Of a stretch of DNA of 38,243 nt, positions 7,719 to 20,961 are shown piece by piece. The notes below the pieces were generated by a model. The model saw nothing but the letters and a program-made list of their open reading frames with translations. It did not search any database and was not told the DNA's origin. How positions within the stretch are numbered: position 1 is the stretch's first letter; each line of letters starts with the position of its first letter. The stretch is from assembly GCA_015488115.1 (NCBI GenBank), contig WFOK01000019.1:1-38243 (forward strand), in the 5' to 3' direction. Source of the DNA: Mariprofundaceae bacterium (lineage in GTDB: Bacteria > Pseudomonadota > Zetaproteobacteria > Mariprofundales > Mariprofundaceae). The position numbers were made by a program, and so were the translations under genes.

Positions 7719-8294
7719 ACCGAGCCGGCCACGGCATCCGAACGCCAGCAACAGCCCCAGCATCGGGGCGCCCGAATGAATCCGTCCCTGCTCGAGCATG
7801 GCCATGGCCTCGTCTCTGCTGACCCAGAAAGCCCGGATGTCCTCCTGCTCTTCCAGTCGTCCGCCGCCACTCCCGCATGGTTTTTCCTTTTCGACCTCTC
7901 CGATGAACAGGTGAATCCGCTCGGATGAAGCGCCCGGTGTTGCGTAATAATAACCCAGGGGCTGCAGCCGCTTCGGCTCATACCCGGCTTCCTCGACACA
8001 TTCCCTGCGGGCCGCATCCGCCAGTTCCTCATCCGGCGCAACGACTCCCGCAACAATCTCGATCAACCACGGATTCTCCCCTCGCGCCACCGGACCGATG
8101 CGAAACTGCTCCAGCAGCAGTACCTCATCTCGGCGGACATCATACAGCACCACGGCCACGGCATCCCCGCGTTCGACATGTTCGCGCGTCACGACCTGAT
8201 GCCCGCCATCCATCGTTTCATGCTCGACCGTGATGGCCTCCAAGTGCAGAAAGCCATGATGCAGACTCCTGCGTCCGACGATCTGATAATCCAT
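7689..8294 (-). CDS. nudF: Nudix hydrolase, ADP-ribose pyrophosphatase type
   Basis: A complete Nudix box lies at residues 83-105 (G83-x5-E89-x7-R97E98-x2-E101E102-x-G104). The frame around it, with EQFR, ENPWLIEIVAG upstream and YYATPGASSERIHLF downstream, is that of ADP-ribose/ADP-sugar pyrophosphatases (NudF). The enzyme would hydrolyse ADP-ribose to AMP and ribose 5-phosphate with Mg2+. The 201-residue length is normal. The start at 8294 has GGAGGAGC just upstream. The 3' end overlaps the convergent receiver gene by 30 bases. The first base of the OmpR-type regulator gene lies 59 bases upstream on the opposite strand. Confidence 0.92.
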   Translation of the reverse strand: MDYQIVGRRSLHHGFLHLEAITVEHETMDGGHQVVTREHVERGDAVAVVLYDVRRDEVLLLEQFRIGPVARGENPWLIEIVAGVVAPDEELADAARRECVEEAGYEPKRLQPLGYYYATPGASSERIHLFIGEVEKEKPCGSGGGRLEEQEDIRAFWVSRDEAMAMLEQGRIHSGAPMLGLLLAFGCRGRLGSAGVGAENC

Positions 8295-8315
8295 TGCTCC
8301 TCCTTCTGCCGGGGC

Positions 8316-8345
8316 TTCACTTCCCGCCACCGGCAATGCTACACT
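8316..8345 (+). promoter_or_regulatory. Extended -10 promoter, probable leaderless start
   Basis: TTCACT (8316-8321), an 18-base spacer and TACACT (8340-8345) with an upstream TG make a plausible sigma-70 promoter. The -10 box ends 7 bases before the ATG of the response-regulator gene, and no ribosome site is present between them. Confidence 0.45.
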
Positions 8346-8352
8346 ATCGACG

Positions 8353-9036
8353 ATGAAGATTCTGGTCGTCGAAGATGAAGAGCGTGTCGCCCATTTCATT
8401 CAGAAGGGCCTGAAGGAAGAAGGCCATGCTGTGGATGTGGCCTATGATGGCGAAGAAGGCGAATTCCTGGGCGAGGTCAATGATTATGACCTGATCATCC
8501 TTGATCTCATGTTGCCGAAGAAAAACGGCATCACGGTCTGCCGCGAGCTCAGGGAGCGCGGTGTCTCCACGCCGGTGCTCATGTTGACCGCCAGGGACGC
8601 CGTGGAGGACAAGGTGCGGGGTCTGGATGCAGGCGCGGACGACTATCTCGCCAAGCCCTTTGCGTTCGAGGAGCTGCTCGCCAGGGTAAGGGCCCTTTTG
8701 CGCCGCAAGTCGGAAAACAAGTCGCCCATCCTGAAGATTGCGGACCTCGAGCTGGACCCGATCAGCCGCCAGGCAACGCGCGCGGGCAAGAACATCCGGC
8801 TGACGACCAAGGAATACGCGCTGCTGGAATACCTGATGCGCAACCCCGGCAAGGTCCTGTCGCGCACGCTCATCGGCGAGCATGTCTGGGACATGAATTT
8901 CGATCCGGAAAGCAATGTCATCGACGTTTACGTCAGTCACCTGCGCAACAAGATCGACAAAGGCTTCGACCCCCCCCTGATTCATACCCTGCGTGGACAG
9001 GGTTATATTCTGACCGACAAGCCGCCCACCGGCTGA
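8353..9036 (+). CDS. OmpR/PhoB-family response regulator
   Basis: The 227-residue protein has an N-terminal receiver (E7 D8, phospho-acceptor D51 in LDLMLP, T79, K101 in AKPFAF) and a C-terminal winged-helix DNA-binding domain. The latter shows LTTKEYALLEYLMRNPGKVLSR and NVIDVYVSHLRNKID. These features place it near the QseB/PmrA/CopR group, whose members control metal or envelope stress genes. The sensor kinase follows directly, so the two form a classical pair. The start ATG 8353 has no ribosome site but lies where transcription from the promoter at 8316-8345 should begin. The signal sensed cannot be told from sequence. Confidence 0.95.
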   Translation: MKILVVEDEERVAHFIQKGLKEEGHAVDVAYDGEEGEFLGEVNDYDLIILDLMLPKKNGITVCRELRERGVSTPVLMLTARDAVEDKVRGLDAGADDYLAKPFAFEELLARVRALLRRKSENKSPILKIADLELDPISRQATRAGKNIRLTTKEYALLEYLMRNPGKVLSRTLIGEHVWDMNFDPESNVIDVYVSHLRNKIDKGFDPPLIHTLRGQGYILTDKPPTG

Positions 9037-9135
9037 GGGACCCTTGCACTGGCTTCCCTGAATCCGCTCTCGATCTACTACTGGATTCGCTCCAACATTC
9101 TGCGCACGTTCCGCGGCAGACTGGCCCTGCTGTTT

Positions 9136-10560
9136 GTGGCGCTGGAATTCGGCATTCTGATGCTGACGGGCATTCTGCTGTACGCCGCGCTTGCCCATCG
9201 CGTGAATCAGAATGTCGACGACGAACTCTTTCGTCAGGCCGAAATGATCTCGAACCAGCTCGAGCGTTCGCACTTCTACCTATGGTCGCGCCATCTCAAC
9301 GAATTCGCGCGCCATTTTCAGGGCCCCGTTGAATTGATCAGCATCAACGGCAACGTGCTGTTCAACAGCCAGGGCACACTGATCGAGCGCGGCGGCAACA
9401 GCGTCAGCCAAGCGCTTGCACGCGCGTTCAGGAAGAATCAGGTCACCTTCGCATCCACGGCATCGCTGCTGCGCAAAACGAACCTGCGCATCATCGCGAT
9501 GCCGATCCATCTCGGCGGCGAGGTCGCCGCCGTCATCCTGCTGGCCAAGAGCACGGCAGACATTGCCGCCATCTTCAGGCTGATGTTCATCATCGGCGGC
9601 ATCCTCGGACTGATCATGATCCTGCTGAGCGCCCTGGCAGGCTACTTCATGGCCAAGAAGGCGCTGGCGCCCATTCAGGAAATCCTTTCCACGGCCAGGG
9701 CCGTGGCCGCCGGAGACCTGTCCAGACGACTCGAGTCCAGGGCCAGGGAGAAGGAAATCCAGACCCTGGTCAATGTCCTGAACAAGATGTTCGAGGAACT
9801 GGAGACAAGCTTCGTGGCCCAACGCAGATTCATCGCTGATGCGTCCCACGAGCTGCGGTTGCCCCTGACCATTCTCAAGGGAGAAATCGAGGTCGCCCTG
9901 AGACACCCGCGCAAACGCGAGGAATATGTCCAGATCCTCCGGCAGCAGTTGGACACCATCGAACGCATGCAACGTATCGTCAATGATCTGCTCACGCTGG
10001 CCCGCGCAGACGCTGGCCAGCTGGAACTCGTGCAGGAACCCGTTGATCTGTCGCTGTTGTTGCACGAGGTCGGCCAGCAACACCTGATCCTGTTCGCCAA
10101 TCACCATATCACGCTGGATATCGATGTGCCCGACGGCCTCGAGGTCATGGGCGATGCGGCGCATCTTGAGCGTGTGCTGATGAACCTGCTGAACAATGCC
10201 TACAAATACTCGCCGGATCATTCAACGGTCACGCTTTCGGCGCGCGTCGAGGATCAGAAATGGGCCGTCATCCGCATCCGGGATGAAGGCCCGGGCATTC
10301 CGCTGGAAAAGCAGAAGTACCTGTTCGACCGGTTCTACCGCGCCGATGACGCCCGTTGCCGCAAGGAAGGCGAAGGGGCGGGGCTCGGCCTGTCCATCTG
10401 CAAGCGCATCGTGGAGGCTCATGGGGGCACAATGGCTGTGGAAAGCCGGCCCGGAGAAGGCGCCACCTTCATCGTGCGCCTGCCCCTGTCCGGCCCAGAC
10501 CCCATGCATGACTCAAGATTGAGATCCATGCTGAAGCCAGCCAGACGCACGGGCCGATGA
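9136..10560 (+). CDS. Membrane sensor histidine kinase partnering the OmpR-type regulator
   Basis: From GTG 9136 the protein has 474 residues: one membrane helix at the N-terminus, a periplasmic sensor of about 120 residues, and a second helix (about 148-172). A HAMP linker (near 175-225), the dimerisation helix with H238 in ASHELRLPL, and the ATPase domain (NLLNNAYKYS, DEGPGIP, GAGLGLSICKRI) follow. The usual SHELRTPL has L for T. The same frame stays open upstream to the preceding stop at 9036 and reads like kinase N-terminus (IYYWIRSN, LRTFRGRLALLF). It contains no ATG, GTG or TTG. GAGGG at 9035-9039 is suitably spaced from CTG 9049, so the true start may be a rare CTG there. Confidence 0.9.
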   Translation: MALEFGILMLTGILLYAALAHRVNQNVDDELFRQAEMISNQLERSHFYLWSRHLNEFARHFQGPVELISINGNVLFNSQGTLIERGGNSVSQALARAFRKNQVTFASTASLLRKTNLRIIAMPIHLGGEVAAVILLAKSTADIAAIFRLMFIIGGILGLIMILLSALAGYFMAKKALAPIQEILSTARAVAAGDLSRRLESRAREKEIQTLVNVLNKMFEELETSFVAQRRFIADASHELRLPLTILKGEIEVALRHPRKREEYVQILRQQLDTIERMQRIVNDLLTLARADAGQLELVQEPVDLSLLLHEVGQQHLILFANHHITLDIDVPDGLEVMGDAAHLERVLMNLLNNAYKYSPDHSTVTLSARVEDQKWAVIRIRDEGPGIPLEKQKYLFDRFYRADDARCRKEGEGAGLGLSICKRIVEAHGGTMAVESRPGEGATFIVRLPLSGPDPMHDSRLRSMLKPARRTGR

Positions 10561-10565
10561 ACCAA

Positions 10566-10591
10566 GGCGGCGCCCGTTTCAGGGCGCCGCC
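10566..10591. terminator. Strong hairpin between convergent genes
   Basis: A 10-bp perfect stem GGCGGCGCCC/GGGCGCCGCC with a 6-base loop lies between the sensor-kinase stop and the stop of the beta-propeller gene. There is no T run on either side, so it is a likely transcription block or RNA-end protector and not a textbook terminator. Confidence 0.5.
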
Positions 10592-10596
10592 TGTGC

Positions 10597-11658
10597 CTAG
10601 CGGGCCTGCGGAAAGGGAACCTTCCAGATATGGAAGCCGCTCACGCTTCCGCGCACCTGATGCAGGGCGCGCTCCTCGCTGGAAACCTTGCGGTCGGAAT
10701 GAAAATAGACAAAGCCATCCCGGCCCACCGAAGGCGCACCGTCGCGCGCATCATCCAGGGTCAGCCTGGTCAGGTTCCGCCCCTCGCGATCGATGGCCCA
10801 AACGTCCCAGTTGCCGCGATGGGGATGGCGGATGTCCACATCGCCACGATTGGAGGTGAACACGATCCATTTCCCGTCGGCGCTCCAGGCCGGCTGAACA
10901 TCGATGCTTCGATCATCCGTCAGTTGCAAGAGTTCGGAACCGTCCACACGCATCATGAACAAATGCCGGCTGCGACCGGCTGCCATCGAAAACACGATCC
11001 ACTGGCCGTCCGGAGAAATGGCGGGATTCGTGCCCTCGCTGAGCACATGGTCAAGCCCGTTCTTGTCAATGCGTACCACATAGGACTTGAAGCCGGAGAG
11101 GTCCCAGTTCACGAAGGGGTCCCTGTGCGCCATCGAACCGCGCTGCCCGCTGCTGGCCTTCCCCTCCAGCCGGACGGCCAGCACGGAGCCGTCAGGCAGC
11201 ACCTGGGCCTGGGTCAGATTGCCATACAGTCTTTGCAAGCGCCGCACGACGCCCTGTCCGCTGGCCGACTTGGCCCACAAGCCGAGGCCGCCCGCCCTGG
11301 ATGACAAAAAGCTGACCTCCGACTTGCCGAGCCAGGAGATGGAATCAGCCGCATGAATGTCCTCGCTGACCACATTCAACGGGTCGCCATTTTCGGTCAG
11401 GCGGCGGGATACATACAGCCTGCGATGCTCGCTGACGGTCACCAGAAGATAACGACCGTCGGGCGAAACCTTCGGATACATCTCCTGCTGGCCGGGCTCA
11501 AGGGTCACGAGGATCGCATGATCCTTGGGCTTCTCGTGCTTGATCAGCGACGGGCCATGGGCCGATTCCAACCAGTCAAGAAGATTTTCGGCCTGGGCCG
11601 GCAGCGTAAAGGTGGTAAAGGCGATCATGCCCAGCAGCATGGCAAACGTGCGCTTCAT
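10597..11658 (-). CDS. Exported TolB-like PD40 beta-propeller protein
   Basis: The 353-residue product starts with a signal peptide of about 23 residues (MKRTFA, hydrophobic core, PAQA cleavage site). It is followed by several PD40/WD40-like blades: VSPDGRYLLV, ISPDGQWIVFS, WSADGKWIVFTSNRGD and YFHSDRK. These repeats are those of the TolB C-terminal propeller, but no TolB N-terminal domain is present. It should be periplasmic. AAGGGGGG precedes the chosen ATG 11658; ATG 11676 overlaps the upstream stop as ATGA but adds residues in front of the signal peptide. It is paired with a related gene upstream, 14 bases away. The function is unknown; the blades usually bind protein partners. Confidence 0.8.
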   Translation of the reverse strand: MKRTFAMLLGMIAFTTFTLPAQAENLLDWLESAHGPSLIKHEKPKDHAILVTLEPGQQEMYPKVSPDGRYLLVTVSEHRRLYVSRRLTENGDPLNVVSEDIHAADSISWLGKSEVSFLSSRAGGLGLWAKSASGQGVVRRLQRLYGNLTQAQVLPDGSVLAVRLEGKASSGQRGSMAHRDPFVNWDLSGFKSYVVRIDKNGLDHVLSEGTNPAISPDGQWIVFSMAAGRSRHLFMMRVDGSELLQLTDDRSIDVQPAWSADGKWIVFTSNRGDVDIRHPHRGNWDVWAIDREGRNLTRLTLDDARDGAPSVGRDGFVYFHSDRKVSSEERALHQVRGSVSGFHIWKVPFPQAR

Positions 11659-11672
11659 GATTCCCCCCTTGT

Positions 11673-13988
<2,316 letters not shown>

Positions 13989-14003
13989 ACTCTCTTGGAA
14001 TCC

Positions 14004-14038
14004 ATGCGGGGATCGGTCGTCTCGCCCGATCCCCGCAT
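14004..14038 (+). terminator. Terminator-like hairpin after ilvC
   Basis: A perfect 13-bp inverted repeat (14004-14016 and 14026-14038; ATGCGGGGATCGG and complement) with a 9-base loop begins 15 bases after the ilvC stop. It is followed by GTCGTTT, a short T tract. Confidence 0.75.
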
Positions 14039-14293
14039 GTCGTTTAGCCCGGATGTTTCATGTGATCGCGGATGGATGGCGCCGGATGAGCGAGGACGGG
14101 GCGCGCATGCAGGCAAGAAGCATGGCCGGCGCTATGGTCCGCAGCCAAAGGCGTGCATCCGGCCCGCGCCGACAAGCCAGGCGCCGCGAAATGCAGAAGG
14201 TCCATCTCCAAGTCATGCGTCCATGCCGATGCAACCCCTTTTTGGGTTTCAACATTTCAAATCCCGGCGCATGGTCATCATGAAAAATCCGGG
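14039..14293. other. Intergenic region without recognised gene
   Basis: Together with the hairpin before it this leaves about 305 bases between ilvC and smpB. Short open frames exist on both strands (for example 14053-14283 plus and 14058-14255 minus) but are rich in Arg, Met and Cys, lack ribosome sites and resemble no family. A small hairpin AACCC/GGGTT lies at about 14233-14247. No tmRNA-like ends were seen despite the neighbouring smpB. Confidence 0.5.
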
Positions 14294-14737
14294 TTAGTGC
14301 ATCTTGTACTTGCGCTGCAACTCCCGCCTCACATCCCGCTCCTTGAGCGCCTGTCGCTTGTCATGCAGCTTCTTGCCGCGAGCAAGGCCGATCTCCAGTT
14401 TCGCATAGCCTCGTTCATTGAAATAGAGCCTGAGCGGCACCAGCGTGAGCCCCTTTTCCTTGAGCTTGCCAATCAGCCTGCGTATCTCGGCCTTGTGCAA
14501 CAGCAACTGACGGGAACGCGCCGGATCCTTGGGATTGTGCATGGCGGCCGGCCTGTACGGACTGATATGACAACCAACCAGCCAAATCTGTTCCCCGCGC
14601 ACGATGCAGTGGGCCTCAGCGAGATTGACCTGCCCCGCGCGCACGCTCTTGACTTCGGGGCCGGTCAGCATGATGCCGGCCTCATAGGTCTCGAGGATAT
14701 GATATTCATGCCTTGCCCGGCGGTTGATGATGGCCAT
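14294..14737 (-). CDS. smpB: SsrA-binding protein SmpB
   Basis: SmpB binds tmRNA and carries it to stalled ribosomes for trans-translation. The 147-residue protein contains INRRARHEYHI at the start, AGIMLTGPEVKSVRAGQVNL, and the C-terminal LARGKKLHDKRQALKERD that contacts the ribosome decoding centre. All are family signatures. It has no ribosome site at ATG 14737. A TAGCAT -10-like element (14744-14749) ends 6 bases before the start codon, so the mRNA may be leaderless. The ssrA gene is not within this window. Confidence 0.97.
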   Translation of the reverse strand: MAIINRRARHEYHILETYEAGIMLTGPEVKSVRAGQVNLAEAHCIVRGEQIWLVGCHISPYRPAAMHNPKDPARSRQLLLHKAEIRRLIGKLKEKGLTLVPLRLYFNERGYAKLEIGLARGKKLHDKRQALKERDVRRELQRKYKMH

Positions 14738-14790
14738 GGGGGCATGCTATCCGAGCGGGCCACAGCTTGCACCCTGGAAACCGGTCGAAG

Positions 14791-14816
14791 AAAAAGGGGC
14801 GGCACAGCCGCCCCTT
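14791..14816 (-). terminator. Terminator of the cytochrome c gene
   Basis: A 10-bp stem AAGGGGCGGC/GCCGCCCCTT with a 3-base loop is followed on the minus strand by T5. It lies 20 bases after the stop of the cytochrome gene. Confidence 0.85.
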
Positions 14817-14835
14817 CCATGACAGAAGCCGGCTT

Positions 14836-15153
14836 TTACTTGAGCTGCTCCTCGAACCAGGCGCGGACCTCGGCCTTCTTCTCGTCGGACAGCTTGCGAT
14901 ACTTCTTCAGCTGCCCCTTCATGATGCCCTTCTTGGCGGCAAAGGCCGTAACCTTCGGCTCCAGCGGCTTGTCCGAGTTCAGGAACTCAAACACCGCATC
15001 CACGGAACCATAGGCCGCAACCACCTTCTCAAAGGACGGGCCGACCTTGTCCTTGTGGCCGGAATGGCAGCTGGCGCAGAACGGACGCGCATTGGCGCTC
15101 GTGGCGCCGATCATCATGGCAGCAGCAGCTGCCAGCATAAGTGCTTTCTTCAT
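14836..15153 (-). CDS. Small periplasmic mono-haem cytochrome c
   Basis: The 105-residue product has a signal peptide (MKKALML, alanine-rich core, SANA cleavage site) and a haem-binding motif C26-A-S-C29-H30 right after it. A methionine in KKGIMKGQLKKY, late in the chain, can serve as the sixth ligand, as in class I cytochromes c. It would carry electrons in the periplasm. GAGGAGG lies upstream of ATG 15153. It is a single-gene unit with its own terminator and no visible redox partner next to it. The closest described family is not clear from sequence alone; cytochrome c-552/c5-like carriers are the best comparison. Confidence 0.88.
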   Translation of the reverse strand: MKKALMLAAAAAMMIGATSANARPFCASCHSGHKDKVGPSFEKVVAAYGSVDAVFEFLNSDKPLEPKVTAFAAKKGIMKGQLKKYRKLSDEKKAEVRAWFEEQLK

Positions 15154-15276
15154 GGAACACTTCCTCCTCTCGAGATATGGGATTGGCGCATGCCAATCGA
15201 TGGTTTCAACTGTAGCTCTGCGCCGTCAACTGGCCAGACGGGAATGTTGCACCTGAAAGGCGCGAAATCTGCACCC

Positions 15277-17877
<2,601 letters not shown>

Positions 17878-17910
17878 ATGATCATCCTCCAAAAGCTTGG
17901 TTGCTTAAGC

Positions 17911-17939
17911 TTATGGGGTCACAAAACGGCAAATGCAAG
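17911..17939 (-). promoter_or_regulatory. RpoH (sigma-32) heat-shock promoter of clpB
   Basis: Read on the minus strand, CTTGCA (17934-17939) and CCCCATAA (17911-17918) are separated by 15 bases. The sigma-32 consensus is CTTGAA and CCCCATNT, so both elements match closely. The position 34 bases before the clpB start fits. Confidence 0.8.
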
Positions 17940-17946
17940 GCGCGGC

Positions 17947-20900
17947 CTAGGATGCATTCATCAAGCCCAAAACTGCCTCGACGAGTTCAGCTTGAACATA
18001 AGGCTTGCGCAGAAACCCGGTCTTGTGGTCTGGTCCGACCGGAACCGAGACCGACCCCTGTGCATAACCGCTGGAAACCAGAACGGGCACCCCAGGATTA
18101 CGCTTGCGGATCTCCGAGAAAAGCTGCGCCCCATCCATGCGCGGCATGCTCAAATCCAGCAGCACCAAATCGATGTCATGACGACCCAGCATGTCCAGAG
18201 CCCCTTCGCCATCTTCGGCCGTCAAGACCTCAAAGCCCGCGCGGCTCAGCATGGCCGAGGCCACCCTGCGCACGGGCGCCTCGTCATCGACGACCAAGAC
18301 GCACCCCTCCCCCTTGAGCCTCTGGCCGGGCAAGGCCGGCACCGGCCCAACCTGAGGCGGGGCACCATTCTCTTTCGCTGACCAGCTTGTCAGGGCAGGG
18401 AAATACACGCGAAAGCAGGTACCTTCTCCCGCTTGGCTTGCAACATGCACGCACCCGCCGTTCTGGCGCACGATGCCCATCACGGCCGACAGGCCCAGAC
18501 CCGTTCCGGTCTCCTTGGTCGTGAAAAACGGATCGAAGATGCGGTCGAGCACCTCTGGCTTGATGCCCCGGCCGTTGTCCCTGACCTCCAGCATCACGTA
18601 ATCTCCACCGCTGGCTTCGTAGGGCATCATGCTTCCGGCCTCCTCATCACTGAGCCGAACGCGCTCGCACCTGAGCCAGATGCAGGCCGACGGGCCTGAA
18701 ACCGCCTCGGCCGCATTGCCAACCAAGTTCAGCACCACCTGACGCATCTGGCTGGCGTCCACCTCCATCCAGCAGGCCTGGCCCGTGAGCTCAAACTCAA
18801 GATGCGCCCTGTCTCCGACCACGGTTCCGAGCAGGCTGGACATCTCACGAATCAGGCGGTTGCCATCTAGCCGCTCCAGCTGAATGCGTCCATGCCCAGC
18901 ATAGGCCAACAACTGCCGCACCAGTTCCGAGCCAAGCTGGGCCGACTGCACGATCTGCTGCAGATGTTCCCTGAGCCTCTGACGGTCCGAAAGATCCATC
19001 AGGGCCAGCTCGGCGCTACCCAGCACGCCGACGAGCAGATTGTTGAAGTCATGCGCGATGCCACCCGCCAGCAGCGCCACGCTTTCCATTTTCTGGGCCT
19101 GTTGGAACTGGTTCATCAACGACCATTTCTCCTCCTCGGCCCGCTTGCGCTCAGTAATGTCGCGCACCATGCCCTCGACGCCGATGATCGCTCCATCATC
19201 ATCATAGACATAATGCGAACTGGCCGACACCCAGACCACACTGCCGTCACGGCGCCGGAGACGGGTTTCATAATTGGTGATCACGCCATGATTGCGGCTC
19301 AGGGCCTGCAGGAAACGCTCGCGTCCGTCTGGGTCCGCATACCATTCATCGAGCCTTGTCCCCAGAATCTCGCCAGGCTCCACGCCCAGAAGTTGCCGCA
19401 CCGAAGGTGAGGCAAAGACCACCCTGCCTTCGTTGTCAGTCCGATAAAACGTATCCAGCATGTTGTCGAAAATGACCTCGAGCTCAGCCCTGGCCTTGCG
19501 CGCCATCTCCTCGGCCAGTACACGCCGCGAAATATCGCGAACATTGCCCTCAACCCCGATCACGCGACCCTTTTTGTCATGGATGAACTGGGAACTCGCC
19601 TCAGCCCAGATGCAACTCCCATCCTTGTGTCTGAGCTTGATGCGATAGTCATCCACCCTCCCGCCATTGGCCGCCAGCGCCTGCAGGAATTTCTTCCTGC
19701 CGTCCGGGTCGACATAAAGCTTGTCCAATGGCTGATGAATGAGTTCCTCGCGACTGAAGCCGAGCTTTTCCTTGACCGAGGCGGAAATCCACTGCAGGCG
19801 GCCATCGGCATCGGCTCGATAGTACACGTCCTGCATACGGTTGAGGATGCGCTCGAACTCCTCGCTGGCTTCCTTCAACTGACGTGTGCGCTGCCCAACC
19901 CTGTAACGGAGCAGCAGGGAATAGATGCCGAGCAGCAAGGCCACACCAAAAACCAGCGCCACGATGATCAGGGCACGGTATTCCCGCAAGATGGACAACC
20001 AGTCGATGGCAGGGCGATACAGGAAGCGATCCCAAGCCACGGAGCCAGTCCGAGGAAAGCCCGATGCGGCAAACGTTCGGGCAATGAGCTTCCAGCGCGC
20101 CTCATTGGACAGGCCAACGGGTATGACCTCCGGCTCCATGAGCCGGTGAATGGCGCGCGCCTCGAACAGCAGATGCTCCTTGCTCTTGTGCTGCGTGTTG
20201 TAACGCGCGAGGATCACGTCCACGGTTTCCTCGGGATGCTCCAGCGCATAAGCCCATCCCTTCAGTGTGGCCGCGCGAAACAATGCCGCGCGCTCGGGAT
20301 GCTGCCGCATCTCCCGTTCCGTCGTGGCCAAGACATCCCCATAGAAATCAATGCCAGCGTCCCTGGGCACAAACATGTGAAAGGGGATACCGCGCTGACG
20401 CAATGCAAAGGCCTCATTACTGCTGTAACCGGGAAAGGCGTCCGTGCGTCCCTCAATGAGATCGTCGATCGTGCCAATCGGTTGCCGCACGAAATCGCCC
20501 TGGTCCAGCCCGTAGGCCCGGAGCAGTGCGAGCACCTCGACCGTCAGATAGCCGTCCTGCATCATGACCCTGCGTCCCCGAAGCCCGGCAGGGGATGCGA
20601 TGTCCTCGCGCGTGTAGATCACCTGGGGCGAGTGCTGAAACAGGCAGGCAAGCGCAACAACAGGCCTGCCTGAAGCGCGGTACAGCAGCAGGCCGCTGTC
20701 TCCAACGGCGTAATCCGCCCTGCCCGCCAGCAGGGCCTCGATCGGCCGCTTGCCCGGGCCTCCCTCAAGCAGACGAACCTTCAGCCCGGCATCCTGATAG
20801 AAGCCCTTCTCGATGGCCATGTAAAAGCCTGCAAACTGGAACTGATGCAGCCATTTGAGCTGCACGCGGACCACATCCTCGCCCGCCCAGGCCTTGGCAG

Positions 20901-20961
20901 AAACAACGGAAAGCACGGCGCAGCCAAGCCATGCCAAGGCAACCATCACTCCACGGATCAT
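17947..20961 (-). CDS. Hybrid histidine kinase with NMT1/THI5-like periplasmic sensor
   Basis: The 1004-residue protein has a signal peptide (1-26) and an NMT1/THI5-like solute-binding domain (about 30-310; LKWLHQFQFAGFYMAIEKGFY, GDSGLLLYRASG). A single membrane helix (329-350) is followed by two PAS domains (about 365-480 and 490-605), the HisKA helix with H637 in GGIAHDFNN, a HATPase domain (GTGLGLSAVMGIV) and a C-terminal receiver (VVDDE, LLDLSMPRMDG, LRKPY). It would sense a small molecule outside the inner membrane, perhaps a pyrimidine or taurine-like compound by family analogy. Its receiver is canonical. The start overlaps the stop of the preceding kinase gene (ATGA). No histidine phosphotransfer protein is visible nearby. 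Confidence 0.9.
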   Translation of the reverse strand: MIRGVMVALAWLGCAVLSVVSAKAWAGEDVVRVQLKWLHQFQFAGFYMAIEKGFYQDAGLKVRLLEGGPGKRPIEALLAGRADYAVGDSGLLLYRASGRPVVALACLFQHSPQVIYTREDIASPAGLRGRRVMMQDGYLTVEVLALLRAYGLDQGDFVRQPIGTIDDLIEGRTDAFPGYSSNEAFALRQRGIPFHMFVPRDAGIDFYGDVLATTEREMRQHPERAALFRAATLKGWAYALEHPEETVDVILARYNTQHKSKEHLLFEARAIHRLMEPEVIPVGLSNEARWKLIARTFAASGFPRTGSVAWDRFLYRPAIDWLSILREYRALIIVALVFGVALLLGIYSLLLRYRVGQRTRQLKEASEEFERILNRMQDVYYRADADGRLQWISASVKEKLGFSREELIHQPLDKLYVDPDGRKKFLQALAANGGRVDDYRIKLRHKDGSCIWAEASSQFIHDKKGRVIGVEGNVRDISRRVLAEEMARKARAELEVIFDNMLDTFYRTDNEGRVVFASPSVRQLLGVEPGEILGTRLDEWYADPDGRERFLQALSRNHGVITNYETRLRRRDGSVVWVSASSHYVYDDDGAIIGVEGMVRDITERKRAEEEKWSLMNQFQQAQKMESVALLAGGIAHDFNNLLVGVLGSAELALMDLSDRQRLREHLQQIVQSAQLGSELVRQLLAYAGHGRIQLERLDGNRLIREMSSLLGTVVGDRAHLEFELTGQACWMEVDASQMRQVVLNLVGNAAEAVSGPSACIWLRCERVRLSDEEAGSMMPYEASGGDYVMLEVRDNGRGIKPEVLDRIFDPFFTTKETGTGLGLSAVMGIVRQNGGCVHVASQAGEGTCFRVYFPALTSWSAKENGAPPQVGPVPALPGQRLKGEGCVLVVDDEAPVRRVASAMLSRAGFEVLTAEDGEGALDMLGRHDIDLVLLDLSMPRMDGAQLFSEIRKRNPGVPVLVSSGYAQGSVSVPVGPDHKTGFLRKPYVQAELVEAVLGLMNAS

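Noticed and set aside
9334-9347. Perfect FNR box TTGAT-CAGC-ATCAA
   Set aside because: It lies within the sensor-domain coding sequence of the histidine kinase, where it encodes normal residues, and has no promoter near it. A chance match is more likely.
14039-14293. Possible tmRNA beside smpB
   Set aside because: No tRNA-like ends, no CCA and no tag-encoding frame could be found; the region only holds short unsupported open frames.
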